From positions 1,240,001-1,304,000 of the forward strand of contig NZ_CP045372.1 of NCBI RefSeq assembly GCF_009363555.1: DNA of 64,000 bases, given 5' to 3'. Shown piece by piece: positions 34,735 to 43,651 of the stretch. The translations under genes were made by a program, and so were the position numbers. Origin of the DNA: Sulfitobacter sp. THAF37. GTDB taxonomy: Bacteria; Pseudomonadota; Alphaproteobacteria; Rhodobacterales; Rhodobacteraceae. Numbering within the stretch: the stretch's first letter is position 1; each line of letters begins with the position of its first letter. Below the pieces are notes generated by a model that saw only the letters and a program-made list of their open reading frames with translations, did no database searches and was not told the origin of the DNA.

Positions 34735-35624
34735 CCGGCGCCTATGCGGGGCTGCAGGTCTTTGCCGCACCGGCGCGCCCAAGGTCTGAGCTTTGGCGTT
34801 TCGCGGCGGGTCTGATCCTGGCCTTCGTCGCCTACCTCGCTTTGAATCAGCTGTTCTTTGCGGCAGTGTACCAGATCGCCGGAAACCGCAGCGCGGCACT
34901 GTATGACGCGCTTCTGGACGGTTCGACACCCCTGGCGATGCTGCTGTTGCTGGCCAGTTTCCTGTGCATGACGCTGAGCGTGGCTGTCGTCGTGCGACTG
35001 TTGCACCGCCGTTCCCTGCGCAGCTTGATCGGACCGTCGAATCTGGTGTGGACGGATTTCCGCGCCGTGACGATCTTGCTTGTGGCACTCAGCGTCGTGA
35101 TCGCACTTCTGCCGCCCCCGACCATGGGAGAAGACTTCGTCCCCAACCTGCCACCGGGCCGGTGGCTGCTGCTGTTGCCGCTGTCCCTGCTGGCGGTTTT
35201 CGTTCAGGCCAGCGCCGAGGAAATTGTCTTTCGCGGCTATGTCCTGCAACAGTTGGCGGCGCGGTTCCGCTCTCCGCTGATCTGGATGATCGCGCCCTCC
35301 GTTCTCTTTGCGCTGGGGCACTACCTGCCCGACGCGGCGGGGGAAAACGCGCTGCTCATCGCACTCTGGGCCGGGGTATTCGGGGTGCTGATGGCCGACC
35401 TGACGGCGCGGTCGGGTTCTCTGGGGCCGGCCATCGCGGTGCATTTTTGCAATAATGTCTCCGCCATCCTGATCGTGTCTCTGCCCGATGACCTGTCGGG
35501 GCTCGCGCTCTACCTGGCGCCTTTCGGCCTGGACGACACCGGGATGGTGGCGGCCTGGTTGCCGGTGGACTTCCTCCTTATGATCGTCTTCTGGCTGGCC
35601 GCGCGGGTCGCGATCCGCCGTTGA
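34731..35624 (+). CDS. CPBP family intramembrane metalloprotease (CAAX protease-like)
   Basis: Polytopic membrane protein of 297 aa with about seven to eight hydrophobic helices. The C-terminal half is the CPBP (Abi/CAAX-protease) domain with its three conserved motifs intact: the glutamate pair EEIVFRG (about residues 164-170), the Phe-x3-His motif FALGH (about 190-200) and the final HFCNN (about 237-241). Bacterial members are putative intramembrane proteases, some linked to bacteriocin immunity. The ATG overlaps the stop of the degenerate ABC/cNMP-binding protein, so the two are translationally coupled and likely form one system; the ABC-like protein might present or sense its substrate. 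This partnership is inference. Confidence 0.87.
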   Translation: MTGAYAGLQVFAAPARPRSELWRFAAGLILAFVAYLALNQLFFAAVYQIAGNRSAALYDALLDGSTPLAMLLLLASFLCMTLSVAVVVRLLHRRSLRSLIGPSNLVWTDFRAVTILLVALSVVIALLPPPTMGEDFVPNLPPGRWLLLLPLSLLAVFVQASAEEIVFRGYVLQQLAARFRSPLIWMIAPSVLFALGHYLPDAAGENALLIALWAGVFGVLMADLTARSGSLGPAIAVHFCNNVSAILIVSLPDDLSGLALYLAPFGLDDTGMVAAWLPVDFLLMIVFWLAARVAIRR

Positions 35625-35682
35625 TTGCATTTGCCGTCTGTGCGGCTTATCTGGTGGGCAAACATGTCGTCAGGGGCCTGAT

Positions 35683-36657
35683 ATGAACTGGATCACAAAC
35701 TATGTCCGCCCGCGGATCAATTCGATCTTTTCGCGTCGCGAAACGCCGGACAACCTGTGGACCAAATGCGATGACTGCGGCACCATGTTGTTCCACCGCG
35801 AGGTTTCGGAGAACCTGAACGTCTGTACCAATTGCGGTCATCACATGCCGATCACACCGCGCGACCGTTTCCGCGCCCTGTTCGACGGTGGCGTGTTTAC
35901 CGACATCAAGGTGCCGGTGCCGCCGACCGACCCGCTGCAATTCCGGGATCAGAAACGCTATCCCGACCGGTTGAAGGCGGCCCAGCGCGAAACCGGTGAA
36001 ACTGAAGCGATGCTGGTCTCTACCGGCGAGATCGGTCGCACTCCCATTGTTGCGGCCTGTCAGGACTTTTCCTTTATGGCGGGGTCCATGGGAATGTATG
36101 TGGGCAACGCGGTGATCGCCGCCGCCCAGGAGGCGGTCAAGCGGAAGTGCCCGCTAATCCTGTTCTCGGCCGCCGGTGGCGCGCGCATGCAAGAGGGCAT
36201 CCTGAGCCTGATGCAGATGCCCCGCACCACGGTTGCGGTCCAGATGCTGAAAGAGGCCGGTCTGCCCTATATTGTTGTGCTGACCCACCCCACCACCGGC
36301 GGTGTGACGGCCAGCTATGCCATGCTGGGTGACGTTCAGATTGCCGAACCGAATGCGCTGATCTGCTTTGCCGGTCCGCGCGTGATCGAACAGACCATCC
36401 GCGAGAAACTGCCAGACGGTTTTCAGCGGGCAGAATACCTGCTGGACCATGGCATGCTGGACCGTGTGACCCCCCGCACCGAACTGCGGGAGGAAATTAT
36501 CAACATTACGCGCATGCTTTTGGGTCTGCCGCCCGCCGTGCGCGGTGATCTGCCCCCGCCCCAGGAAGGCGGCGATCTGGCCCATGCCTTGACTGATGCC
36601 GAGCCCCAGCCGAAGGCTGCCCCAAAGAAGGCTGCGCCCAAAGCCGAGAAGAAATGA
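35683..36657 (+). CDS. accD: Acetyl-CoA carboxylase carboxyltransferase subunit beta
   Basis: Beta subunit of acetyl-CoA carboxylase carboxyltransferase, 324 aa, which with AccA transfers CO2 from biotin to acetyl-CoA to make malonyl-CoA for fatty acid synthesis. The N terminus carries the four-Cys zinc ribbon (CDDCG at residue 28 and CTNCGHH at about 48), followed by the crotonase-like core with MAGSMGMYVGNAV, SAAGGARMQEG and HPTTGGVTASYAMLGD. The C terminus has a Lys/Ala-rich tail seen in alphaproteobacterial AccD. The ATG at 35683 is preceded by AGGGG. The stop overlaps folC (ATGA), a conserved accD-folC pair. Confidence 0.96.
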   Translation: MNWITNYVRPRINSIFSRRETPDNLWTKCDDCGTMLFHREVSENLNVCTNCGHHMPITPRDRFRALFDGGVFTDIKVPVPPTDPLQFRDQKRYPDRLKAAQRETGETEAMLVSTGEIGRTPIVAACQDFSFMAGSMGMYVGNAVIAAAQEAVKRKCPLILFSAAGGARMQEGILSLMQMPRTTVAVQMLKEAGLPYIVVLTHPTTGGVTASYAMLGDVQIAEPNALICFAGPRVIEQTIREKLPDGFQRAEYLLDHGMLDRVTPRTELREEIINITRMLLGLPPAVRGDLPPPQEGGDLAHALTDAEPQPKAAPKKAAPKAEKK

Positions 36658-37928
36658 CCGGCCCTACCTCTGACGCCATCCTTGCCCGGATGATGGCGTT
36701 GCACCCCAAGATCATTGATCTCACGCTGGACCGGATGTGGCGTCTGCTGGAGGCTCTGGGCAATCCCCAGAACGACCTGCCCCCGGTCATCCACCTCGCC
36801 GGAACCAATGGCAAGGGATCGACACAGGCGATGATCCGCGCCGGGCTGGAGGCTGCGGGCAAACGTGTACATGCCTATACCTCGCCGCATCTGGCCCGGT
36901 TCCACGAACGCATCCGGGTGGCTGGCGACCTGATTTCCGAAGACGCGCTGACCGCGGTGCTGGACGAATGCTATGCTGCGAACGATGGCGGCAATATCAC
37001 GTATTTCGAGATCACGACCGCGGCGGCGTTGCTGGCGTTTTCCCGGACCCCAGCCGATTACACCCTGCTGGAGGTGGGGCTGGGCGGTCGCCTGGACGCA
37101 ACGAATGTCATCGACGATCCCGCACTCTGCGTCATTACGCCGGTATCGGTCGATCACCAGCAGTACCTCGGCGAAACGCTCGCCCTGATCGCCGGTGAAA
37201 AGGCAGGCATCATCAAGCGGCGCGTGCCCTGCGTCGTCGGTCCGCAGGAAGAGGCCGCGCTGGACGTGATCGAGGCGCAGGCGGCCCGGCTGGGTGCGCC
37301 TGTACTGGCCTATGGCCAGCACTGGCACGTGGGCCAGGAAGCAGGGCGCATGGTGTACCAGGATGAGAACGGGTTGCTGGATCTGCCGCTGCCCAACCTG
37401 CCCGGCGCGCATCAGGTGATGAACGCGGGCGCGGCGCTGACCGTTCTGCGACATCTGGGGATCGGCAACGAGGCCTGCGAGGCGGCCGTCAGCCACGCGT
37501 ACTGGCCTGCGCGGATGCAGCGGCTAAGGAAGGGGCCTTTGGTGGAGATCGCGGGCGACGCCGACCTCTGGCTCGACGGCGGTCACAATCCCGCCGCAGG
37601 CGAGGCGATCGCGGGGCATCTGGCAGAGGGGCCATCGCGGCCCACGCATCTGATCTGCGGGATGCTGAACACCAAGGATATCGGTGGCTACCTGCGCCCG
37701 CTTGCCGCACATGCGACAACGCTGCACGCCATCTCGATCCCCGGAGAGGCGGCGACGCTGCCTGCCGCCGACACGGCCCGCGCGGCCCGCGCCGCCGGGA
37801 TGGAGGCCATCGAAGCGCCCGACGTGGCAACTGCCCTGGCCGATATCGTCAGCCGTGACCCCCACGCGCGGGTCCTGATCTGTGGGTCACTCTACCTTGC
37901 CGGGGTGGTGTTGCGCGAAAACAGCTAA
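36654..37928 (+). CDS. folC: Bifunctional folylpolyglutamate synthase/dihydrofolate synthase
   Basis: FolC, 424 aa, adds glutamate to dihydropteroate and then further glutamates to folate, using ATP. Recognisable motifs are the Mur-ligase P-loop HLAGTNGKGSTQAMI (about residues 47-61), YTSPHLARFHERIRV, the strand YTLLEVGLGGRLDATNVI, TPVSVDHQQYLG with EKAGIIKR, and DGGHNPAAG in the C-terminal domain. The start overlaps accD by four bases. Length and order of motifs are normal, so the gene should be functional. A small unrelated membrane protein gene follows 107 bases later. Confidence 0.95.
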   Translation: MTGPTSDAILARMMALHPKIIDLTLDRMWRLLEALGNPQNDLPPVIHLAGTNGKGSTQAMIRAGLEAAGKRVHAYTSPHLARFHERIRVAGDLISEDALTAVLDECYAANDGGNITYFEITTAAALLAFSRTPADYTLLEVGLGGRLDATNVIDDPALCVITPVSVDHQQYLGETLALIAGEKAGIIKRRVPCVVGPQEEAALDVIEAQAARLGAPVLAYGQHWHVGQEAGRMVYQDENGLLDLPLPNLPGAHQVMNAGAALTVLRHLGIGNEACEAAVSHAYWPARMQRLRKGPLVEIAGDADLWLDGGHNPAAGEAIAGHLAEGPSRPTHLICGMLNTKDIGGYLRPLAAHATTLHAISIPGEAATLPAADTARAARAAGMEAIEAPDVATALADIVSRDPHARVLICGSLYLAGVVLRENS

Positions 37929-38035
37929 ACGTCGATATTTTGTTGCCGGTGCTCTATCTGCGGCCAGATATGGTATGGTCTGAGACATATCGTGTGCAGT
38001 CACGTCATTCAGAAAGACCGCTTCGGAGCAGCACC

Positions 38036-38224
38036 TTGGCACATCATTCCAATTCCGTGCCCACAACGGCAAAAAACGACAAAACCTTGTCGCAGGCGAT
38101 TTTTATCATCGTGGGCGTGATGATCATCGCCGGTGGCCTGTGGTTCCTGTACCAGGACACCGCGCCCTACCATCCTGACGTTTCCGGCGCAGAGGGTGAG
38201 CTTTACCTGTCCGACGACAGCTGA
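38036..38224 (+). CDS. Small single-pass membrane protein
   Basis: A short protein of about 62 aa of no recognised family: a polar N terminus with several His and Lys residues, one hydrophobic helix (AIFIIVGVMIIAGGLWFLY, about residues 21-39) and an acidic C terminus (EGELYLSDDS). A TTG at 38036 is chosen as start because GGAG at 38025-38028 lies seven bases upstream; a GTG at 38057 is the alternative. Upstream codons of the open frame read as unlikely protein. It is placed after folC and convergent with zapE. Small single-helix proteins of this kind often modulate membrane complexes, but nothing here shows which. Confidence 0.6.
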   Translation: MAHHSNSVPTTAKNDKTLSQAIFIIVGVMIIAGGLWFLYQDTAPYHPDVSGAEGELYLSDDS

Positions 38225-38239
38225 GGTCAGCGCAAGCGT

Positions 38240-39298
38240 CTAGCGTCCCCAATCCTCGGCCTGCATCTCGCGCAGGCGCGACGCGGTACGCTCGAACTCG
38301 AACGTGCCTTCGCCTTCGACGTAGAGCATTTCAGGCGGCGCGGCAGCCGAGCAGATCAGCTTGACCCGTGCCTCATAAAGCGCGTCGATCAGTGTCACGA
38401 ACCGCTTTGCCTCGTTAAAATTGCTGCGGCCCAGGGTCGGAATATCGTCGAGCAACAGGACGCGAACGGCGTCGGCCAGCGCGAGATAGTCCGCGGCGCC
38501 CAGCGGCTTGCCGCACAGCGCGTGAAACCCCGCCCGCGCCATGCCATTGCGGTAGGCCGGTATCTCTACCTCACGGCTTTTGACCTTCAGCACCAGCGGC
38601 TCGCCGGGTCCGCCCGCAAGGTCATCCCAGACAGCGTTCATTGCGGCGCGGCTTTCCGCGTTCACGGGCGTGAAATACACTTGGTTTCCGGCCAGCCGAT
38701 CCTGCCGGTAATCCCGCGGGCTGGCCAGTTCGTGGATGACCATTCGCTCTTTGATCAAGTCGATGAACGGAACAAAGATCTCACGGTTGAGACCGTTCTT
38801 GTACAGGTCATCCGGCACCCGGTTGGAGGTGGTGACAACCACGACGCCCGCCGCGAACAGCGCCTCGAACAGCCGACCCACGATCATCGCATCGGTGATG
38901 TCGGTGATCTGCATCTCGTCAAAGGCCAGAAGCCGCACGGAGGCCACGACGTCCGCCGCGACAGGCGCAATGGCGTCGTCCACGCCGGTTTTGCGGGCCT
39001 CGTGCATCGCGTTGTGGATTTCCTGCATGAACGAATGGAAATGCACCCGTCGCGCCGGGATGCCGTCCAGATGTGCCACGAACATGTCCATCAGCATGGA
39101 CTTGCCCCGGCCCACGCCGCCCCAAAGGTACAGCCCCTTCGGTGGCTCCGGCGCCTTGCGGAACAGGCCTTTCTTGGCGGGTTGCAACAGGGCCTTTCGA
39201 ATGCGGTCGAATTCAGGCAGGACCGCCTCTTGCGCGGGGTCAGCGGTCAGCTTTCCCTTGGCGATCAGATCATTGTAGGTCTCTTCGAGCGTGGCCAT
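38240..39298 (-). CDS. zapE: Cell division protein ZapE (AFG1-like ATPase)
   Basis: AFG1/ZapE family ATPase, 352 aa, which in gammaproteobacteria binds the Z-ring under stress and in mitochondria supports protein quality control. The P-loop is WGGVGRGKSMLMD (about residues 61-73), followed by the HFHSFMQEIHNAMHEAR block, Walker B with LAFDEMQITDI, and VTTSNRVPDDLYKNGLNRE, all diagnostic. The ATG at 39298 was preferred to the upstream TTG at 39319 since the family begins here (ATLEETYNDLIA). It is divergent from the MFS gene at 39449 and convergent with the small membrane protein gene. Confidence 0.94.
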   Translation of the reverse strand: MATLEETYNDLIAKGKLTADPAQEAVLPEFDRIRKALLQPAKKGLFRKAPEPPKGLYLWGGVGRGKSMLMDMFVAHLDGIPARRVHFHSFMQEIHNAMHEARKTGVDDAIAPVAADVVASVRLLAFDEMQITDITDAMIVGRLFEALFAAGVVVVTTSNRVPDDLYKNGLNREIFVPFIDLIKERMVIHELASPRDYRQDRLAGNQVYFTPVNAESRAAMNAVWDDLAGGPGEPLVLKVKSREVEIPAYRNGMARAGFHALCGKPLGAADYLALADAVRVLLLDDIPTLGRSNFNEAKRFVTLIDALYEARVKLICSAAAPPEMLYVEGEGTFEFERTASRLREMQAEDWGR

Positions 39299-39448
39299 GT
39301 CAGATTTCTTACAGGGCAATCAGAGCGATGGAAAGCAGGCTTGCGGCAGGTCGATATATCAATAACCGAGAGTGTATCGACACATTTGATCATTTGACGC
39401 ATGCCGTCATTCGGATAATTTGTCCGCAACTTTGACGGCGGACCACTC

Positions 39449-40690
39449 ATGCAGGAACGAACCCCCATCTTCACGCCCGTTCTCATCGTCGGGTGCGTCA
39501 TCATCATGGCCAGTTTTGCGGTCAGGGCGTCGTTCGGCGTTTTCCAGATTCCGATTGCGGAGGAGTTCTCGTGGCTGCGCGCGGAATTCTCGCTGGCCAT
39601 TGCAATTCAAAACCTCGCCTGGGGCATCGGACAGCCGATCTTTGGCGCTGTCGCGGAAAAGATCGGGGATCGTCGTGCGATCATCATCGGCGCGGTCGTC
39701 TATGCCGCAGGGCTTCTGCTCTCGGCGAACTCCACAACCCCGCTTGAACATCAGGCCTACGCCTGGCTGGTCGGCTTTGGCATCGCGGGCACCGGGTTCG
39801 GTGTGATCCTGGCGGTCGTGGGCCGCGCCGCGTCGGATGACAACCGGTCCATGTCGCTGGCCATCGTGACGGCGGCGGGGTCGGCGGGGCAGGTCTTTGG
39901 CGCGCCCGCGGCGGAATGGTTGCTGACATTCCTGACCTGGCAAGCCACTTTCGTGGTCTTTGCCGCCGTCATCCTTTCATTGATCCTGCTGTTGCCCGCG
40001 ATGTGCGCGCCCGCGATGGCCAGCAGGGCGGAACTGGAAGAAAGCCTAGGCCAGATTCTGGTCAAGGCGTTTCGGGACCCGTCTTATACGCTGATCTTCC
40101 TGGGGTTCTTTTCTTGCGGGTATCAACTGGCCTTCATCACCGCGCATTTCCCGGCTTTCGTGACCGAGATGTGCGGCCCGATCCTGGCGGGTGGGGTGCT
40201 TCATAATATCGGGATCACAACCACATCGGCATTGGGTGCCGTGGCGATTTCGCTGATCGGGCTCGCGAATATCGCGGGGACCCTGGCCGCGGGCTGGGCG
40301 GGCAAACGGTATTCAAAGAAATATCTGCTGGCGGGCATCTACGTTGGCCGCACGGTGATCGCGGCACTGTTCATCATGTTTCCGATCACTCCGGCGACGG
40401 TGATCCTGTTTTCGGTCGGTATGGGGGCGCTCTGGCTCGCGACAGTGCCGCTGACCTCGGGACTTGTCGCGCATATCTACGGGCTGCGCTATATGGGCAC
40501 GCTTTACGGCATCGTGTTCTTCAGCCACCAGCTGGGAAGTTTCATGGGCGTCTGGCTGGGCGGACGCATGTACGACGCCTATGGCAATTACGAGGCAGTC
40601 TGGTGGATCGGTGTCGCCGTCGGCGCCTTCAGCGCGATCGTGCACCTGCCGATCCGCGAGAAACGGCTGGAGGGGCTGGTGACGGCGTAG
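39449..40690 (+). CDS. MFS transporter (monocarboxylate/OFA-like)
   Basis: Major facilitator of 413 aa with twelve hydrophobic helices. The N terminus (SFAVRASFGVFQIPIAEEFSW) and the loop RAEFSLAIAIQNLAWGIGQPIFGAVAEKIGDRRAI, containing the conserved Asp-Arg after helix 2, are typical of the oxalate/formate and monocarboxylate-type MFS subfamily common in Roseobacter genomes. A second motif, AGWAGKRYSKKYLLAGIY, marks the pseudo-repeat in the C-terminal half. The substrate cannot be read from sequence; small organic acids are the usual guess. It is divergent from zapE with a 150-base gap that should contain its promoter. Confidence 0.88.
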   Translation: MQERTPIFTPVLIVGCVIIMASFAVRASFGVFQIPIAEEFSWLRAEFSLAIAIQNLAWGIGQPIFGAVAEKIGDRRAIIIGAVVYAAGLLLSANSTTPLEHQAYAWLVGFGIAGTGFGVILAVVGRAASDDNRSMSLAIVTAAGSAGQVFGAPAAEWLLTFLTWQATFVVFAAVILSLILLLPAMCAPAMASRAELEESLGQILVKAFRDPSYTLIFLGFFSCGYQLAFITAHFPAFVTEMCGPILAGGVLHNIGITTTSALGAVAISLIGLANIAGTLAAGWAGKRYSKKYLLAGIYVGRTVIAALFIMFPITPATVILFSVGMGALWLATVPLTSGLVAHIYGLRYMGTLYGIVFFSHQLGSFMGVWLGGRMYDAYGNYEAVWWIGVAVGAFSAIVHLPIREKRLEGLVTA

Positions 40691-40725
40691 GGCCGAGGCC
40701 ACCACCGGAGTCGGCGGCAGCCGGA

Positions 40726-41646
40726 TCAGCCCCTGGCGTTCCACTGGTCAAGGATATAGCGGCTGGTCATCAGGTCCAGATGCGCCCCCCCGCCATTCTT
40801 GAACAGGGTGATCTCGTCGTCGCGTTCACGGGCAAAGCGGGCGAGGTCGTAATAATCGGACACAAGCGCCTCTCGCGTGATGGCACCGGAATTCAGGGGG
40901 ATGTCGATTTCCCCGATGTGACCGACGGTGGTGTCCAGGCTGTCAACGAAAACCCGCGCGCGTTGCAGGGCGGCATCGTCCGCTTCGCGCATGTCCGGGC
41001 GGTAGGCGCCGATCAGGTCGATATGCTGGCCGGGTTGCAACCAGTCGCCCTTGATCAGCGGTTCGGTCGACATGGTGGCGCTGGTGACGATGTCGGCAGC
41101 GCGCACCGCCGCTTCAATATCCGTCGCCACCGCCAGCCCTGGCCGTTCGCCCGCCATCTCCTGCGCGTTCTTCTCCGTCCGGTTCCAGACGGTGAAGGTC
41201 GCGTCGGGAAAGGCCGCTGAATAGGCGTCGTGCAGCGCCCGACCTTGCGTTCCGGCCCCTACGATCAAAATCTTGCGGCTGTCGGGGCGGGCCAGCCTGC
41301 GGGCGGCCAGCAGACTGTCGCCCGCCGTCTTCCATTTCGTAACGAGGTGAAAATCGATGATCGCGGCCAGCTGGCCGGTGTCGTCCGCGTAAAGGCACAG
41401 CCCGCCGTTTACCATCGCGCGGCCCTGGGCGGGGTTGCCGGGGAACACCGTGGCCGACTTCACCGCGATGCCCAGCCCGTCGATCCAGGCGGCCCGGTTC
41501 AGCAGGGTGTCCTTGCCCCGGTAGAGAAACGTATCGCCGATCTCGGCCTTGGGCAGGTCGTGGCCCGCCGCGAGGGCATCGGTCAGACCGATCCAGTCCA
41601 GCAGCGCCTCTCCGGCGTCGAAAGGGATGTTCGGCGCGTTGGTCAA
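40726..41646 (-). CDS. Ornithine cyclodeaminase/mu-crystallin family protein
   Basis: Rossmann-fold protein of 306 aa of the ornithine cyclodeaminase/mu-crystallin family; members act as ornithine cyclodeaminase, L-alanine dehydrogenase or ketimine reductase. The substrate-side Lys in VKSATVFPGN, the NAD-binding GAGTQGRALHDA (about residues 129-140) and DLIGAYRPDMREAD are visible. The start is a TTG at 41646 forming a four-base overlap with the HAD gene stop; a very strong Shine-Dalgarno, AAGGAGGAAG, lies about six bases upstream, which supports this rare start. Substrate not determinable from sequence. It follows the HAD hydrolase gene in one operon. Confidence 0.88.
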   Translation of the reverse strand: MTNAPNIPFDAGEALLDWIGLTDALAAGHDLPKAEIGDTFLYRGKDTLLNRAAWIDGLGIAVKSATVFPGNPAQGRAMVNGGLCLYADDTGQLAAIIDFHLVTKWKTAGDSLLAARRLARPDSRKILIVGAGTQGRALHDAYSAAFPDATFTVWNRTEKNAQEMAGERPGLAVATDIEAAVRAADIVTSATMSTEPLIKGDWLQPGQHIDLIGAYRPDMREADDAALQRARVFVDSLDTTVGHIGEIDIPLNSGAITREALVSDYYDLARFARERDDEITLFKNGGGAHLDLMTSRYILDQWNARG

Positions 41647-42263
41647 TGTGCTTCCTCCTTGGTCAGCAACTCTTCCTTTACCAGCCTGTCTGCCCAGCCC
41701 TCGGGGCCATCGAAGAGATGCGTCTGCCAGCCCCGCTTTGCCGCCGCCGCGATGTTTGCGGCGCTGTCGTCGGTAAAGAGCAGCGCGGCAGGGTCGATGC
41801 CGCTGGTGTCTTCCACATGGGCGAATATCGCCGGGTCCGGCTTTATCATCTTCAGATGTCCCGAGATGAAATCGCGGTCGAAGGCCCGCATGAAGGGGTA
41901 ATGCCCGGCGGCCAGTTCGTAGGTTTCGATCCCGAAATTGGTCAGAGAGAAAACCGGGATGCCCTTGGTCTGCAATGCCTGCATCAGCCGGACCGAATGG
42001 TCGATCGCGGGGCTGGCCATCTCCATCCAGTGCTTCTGCCAGAGCATGATCTCATCCCGCCAGTCGGGATGCGCATCTGCCGTGGCACGGACCAGTGCGG
42101 CAAAGGGTTCGCCCAGATCCACCCGGCGGTTCATGTCGAACAGGTCGACGGCGTCAAACAGCACCTGCCGACGCGCCGGGCCGATCAGGCGGTCGTAGAC
42201 CGGCAGGGGGTCCCAGTGGATCAGCACGTTCCCGATGTCGAAAACGACAGCTTGCGGTTTCAT
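41643..42263 (-). CDS. HAD superfamily hydrolase (HAD-IA, YihX-like)
   Basis: HAD-type phosphatase or dehalogenase of 206 aa. Motif I reads VVFDIGNVLIHWD near residue 9; the Asp-x-Gly-Asn form is normal for the YihX/epoxide-hydrolase N-terminal subgroup. Motif II Ser/Thr is in VFSLTNFGIETY, motif III Lys in KMIKPDPAIFAHV and motif IV acidic residues in ALLFTDDSAANI. These are all present, so activity on a small phosphorylated metabolite is likely, but the substrate is unknown. It is the first of two genes on the minus strand, with the cyclodeaminase-family gene overlapping its 3' end. Confidence 0.87.
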   Translation of the reverse strand: MKPQAVVFDIGNVLIHWDPLPVYDRLIGPARRQVLFDAVDLFDMNRRVDLGEPFAALVRATADAHPDWRDEIMLWQKHWMEMASPAIDHSVRLMQALQTKGIPVFSLTNFGIETYELAAGHYPFMRAFDRDFISGHLKMIKPDPAIFAHVEDTSGIDPAALLFTDDSAANIAAAAKRGWQTHLFDGPEGWADRLVKEELLTKEEAH

Positions 42264-42316
42264 CAGTTTTCACTTTCCGACCCGAGCCACCTTCCACCGG
42301 TGGGCGCGGCCTACAA

Positions 42317-42775
42317 TTAAGTCTGCTGTTTTGCCGCCGCCCGCAGGGTGCGCTCCAGCGCATCCAGAAAACGGGAGCGGTCAGCCTTTGTAAAGCTCTT
42401 GCCGCCGCCCTGACGAAACGGATCGGCGGCGCGCAGGTCCGCCATCAGGTCGCGTGTGGCCAGAGTATTGCCGATGTTGGCGGCGGTCATCGCCTCGCCA
42501 TTGTGTTTGAGCACACTGGCCCCTGCCGCGACGCATTTTGCCGCCAGCGGGATGTCGCCCGTGACGACGACGTCGCCCGCGCCCGCCCGTTCGGCGATCC
42601 ACATATCGGCCACGTCGGGGCCGTCGGGGACGATCACCGTCTCGACCAGCGGGTTCTGCGAAGGGCGCAGGCCCCCGTTGGAGACCACGAACATCCGAAC
42701 GCCGTGGCGCGTTGCCACGCGTTCGGCCTCTGCCTTGACCGGGCAGGCATCGGCGTCGATGTAGAGCGCCGTCAT
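42317..42775 (-). CDS. YaiI/YqxD family protein (DUF188)
   Basis: Protein of 152 aa of the YaiI/YqxD family (DUF188), PIN-like fold, function not established though a nuclease role has been suggested. The N-terminal [19 protein letters not shown] block with paired Asp residues, [38 protein letters not shown] and the C-terminal [15 protein letters not shown] are all diagnostic. The ATG at 42775 overlaps the S-formylglutathione hydrolase stop (ATGA), which fixes the start; the longer open frame upstream is only a shadow of that gene. Likely cotranscribed with fghA. Confidence 0.92.
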   Translation of the reverse strand: MTALYIDADACPVKAEAERVATRHGVRMFVVSNGGLRPSQNPLVETVIVPDGPDVADMWIAERAGAGDVVVTGDIPLAAKCVAAGASVLKHNGEAMTAANIGNTLATRDLMADLRAADPFRQGGGKSFTKADRSRFLDALERTLRAAAKQQT

Positions 42776-43605
42776 GCCGACCAGAGTGCCTCTGCATGGA
42801 AGGTCACGTGGTCCTCCATGAAGGTCGAAACAAAGAAATAGCTGTGATCGTAGCCAGGCTGCATCCGGAAGGTCGCCTGCTGACGCTTCTCGGCGATGGC
42901 GGCGGCCAGTGCTTCGGGCTTGAGCAGGTCGAGGAACTGGTCCGATGCGCCCTGGTCGATCAGCACGGGCCCGTCGAACCCCTGTTCCGCCATCAGAAGG
43001 GTCGCATCGTGGCGCGCCCAGGCGGCCTGATCGTCGCCCAGATAGGCGCCCAGCTGTTTCTTGCCCCAATCGCTGGCACTTGGGTTGGCGATAGGCGCAA
43101 AGGCAGAGACGGAACGGAAACGCCCCGGCAGGTTCATCGCCAGCGTCAGGGCGCCGTGCCCGCCCATGGAATGCCCGGTAATCGCCTGCCGGTCCAGATC
43201 GACGGCGAAATGTTCGCCGATCAGGGCCGGCAATTCCTCGGCGATGTAGTCCCACATGCGGAAGTGCGGCTTCCAGGGGTCCTGCGTCGCGTTCACGTAA
43301 AAGCCCGCACCCTTGCCCAGGTCGTAGGCCTCGTCGTCGGCCACGTCATCGCCCCGCGGCGAGGTGTCGGGAAAGACCAGCGCGATGCCCTGTTCGGCGG
43401 CCCAGCCCTGCGCGCCCGCCTTGGTCATGGCATTCTCGTGCGTGCAGGTCAGGCCGGAGAGATACCACAGCACGGGCACCGGGCCATCGCGTGCCTCTGC
43501 GGGCAGGAACAGGCCAAAGGTCATGTCGCAGTCGCAGGCGGAAGAGGCATGCGTATAGACGCCCTGTGTGCCGCCGAAGCAGGCGTTTTCCGAGATCGTT
43601 TTCAT
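42772..43605 (-). CDS. fghA: S-formylglutathione hydrolase
   Basis: Alpha/beta hydrolase of 277 aa that hydrolyses S-formylglutathione to formate and glutathione, the second step of glutathione-dependent formaldehyde detoxification after AdhC/GS-FDH. The esterase-D signature is clear: [20 protein letters not shown] near residue 47, the nucleophile Ser in [13 protein letters not shown], an Asp in the DQGASDQFL segment and the His in [13 protein letters not shown]. Length is normal. The partner dehydrogenase is not in this window. Its stop overlaps the DUF188 gene, so both are one transcript. Confidence 0.95.
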   Translation of the reverse strand: MKTISENACFGGTQGVYTHASSACDCDMTFGLFLPAEARDGPVPVLWYLSGLTCTHENAMTKAGAQGWAAEQGIALVFPDTSPRGDDVADDEAYDLGKGAGFYVNATQDPWKPHFRMWDYIAEELPALIGEHFAVDLDRQAITGHSMGGHGALTLAMNLPGRFRSVSAFAPIANPSASDWGKKQLGAYLGDDQAAWARHDATLLMAEQGFDGPVLIDQGASDQFLDLLKPEALAAAIAEKRQQATFRMQPGYDHSYFFVSTFMEDHVTFHAEALWSA

Positions 43606-43651
43606 GTGTTGTCCTTTCGAAATGTCGGTTCCTTTGGGGAACGTCAGAGGT

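Noticed and set aside
31327..35088. Long minus-strand frames (516 and 634 codons) opposite the ABC-like gene
   Set aside because: Shadow frames; they lack domain patterns and a ribosome site.
42776..43255. Upstream extension of the DUF188 frame
   Set aside because: It is the shadow of fghA; the ATGA overlap at 42772-42775 fixes the start.
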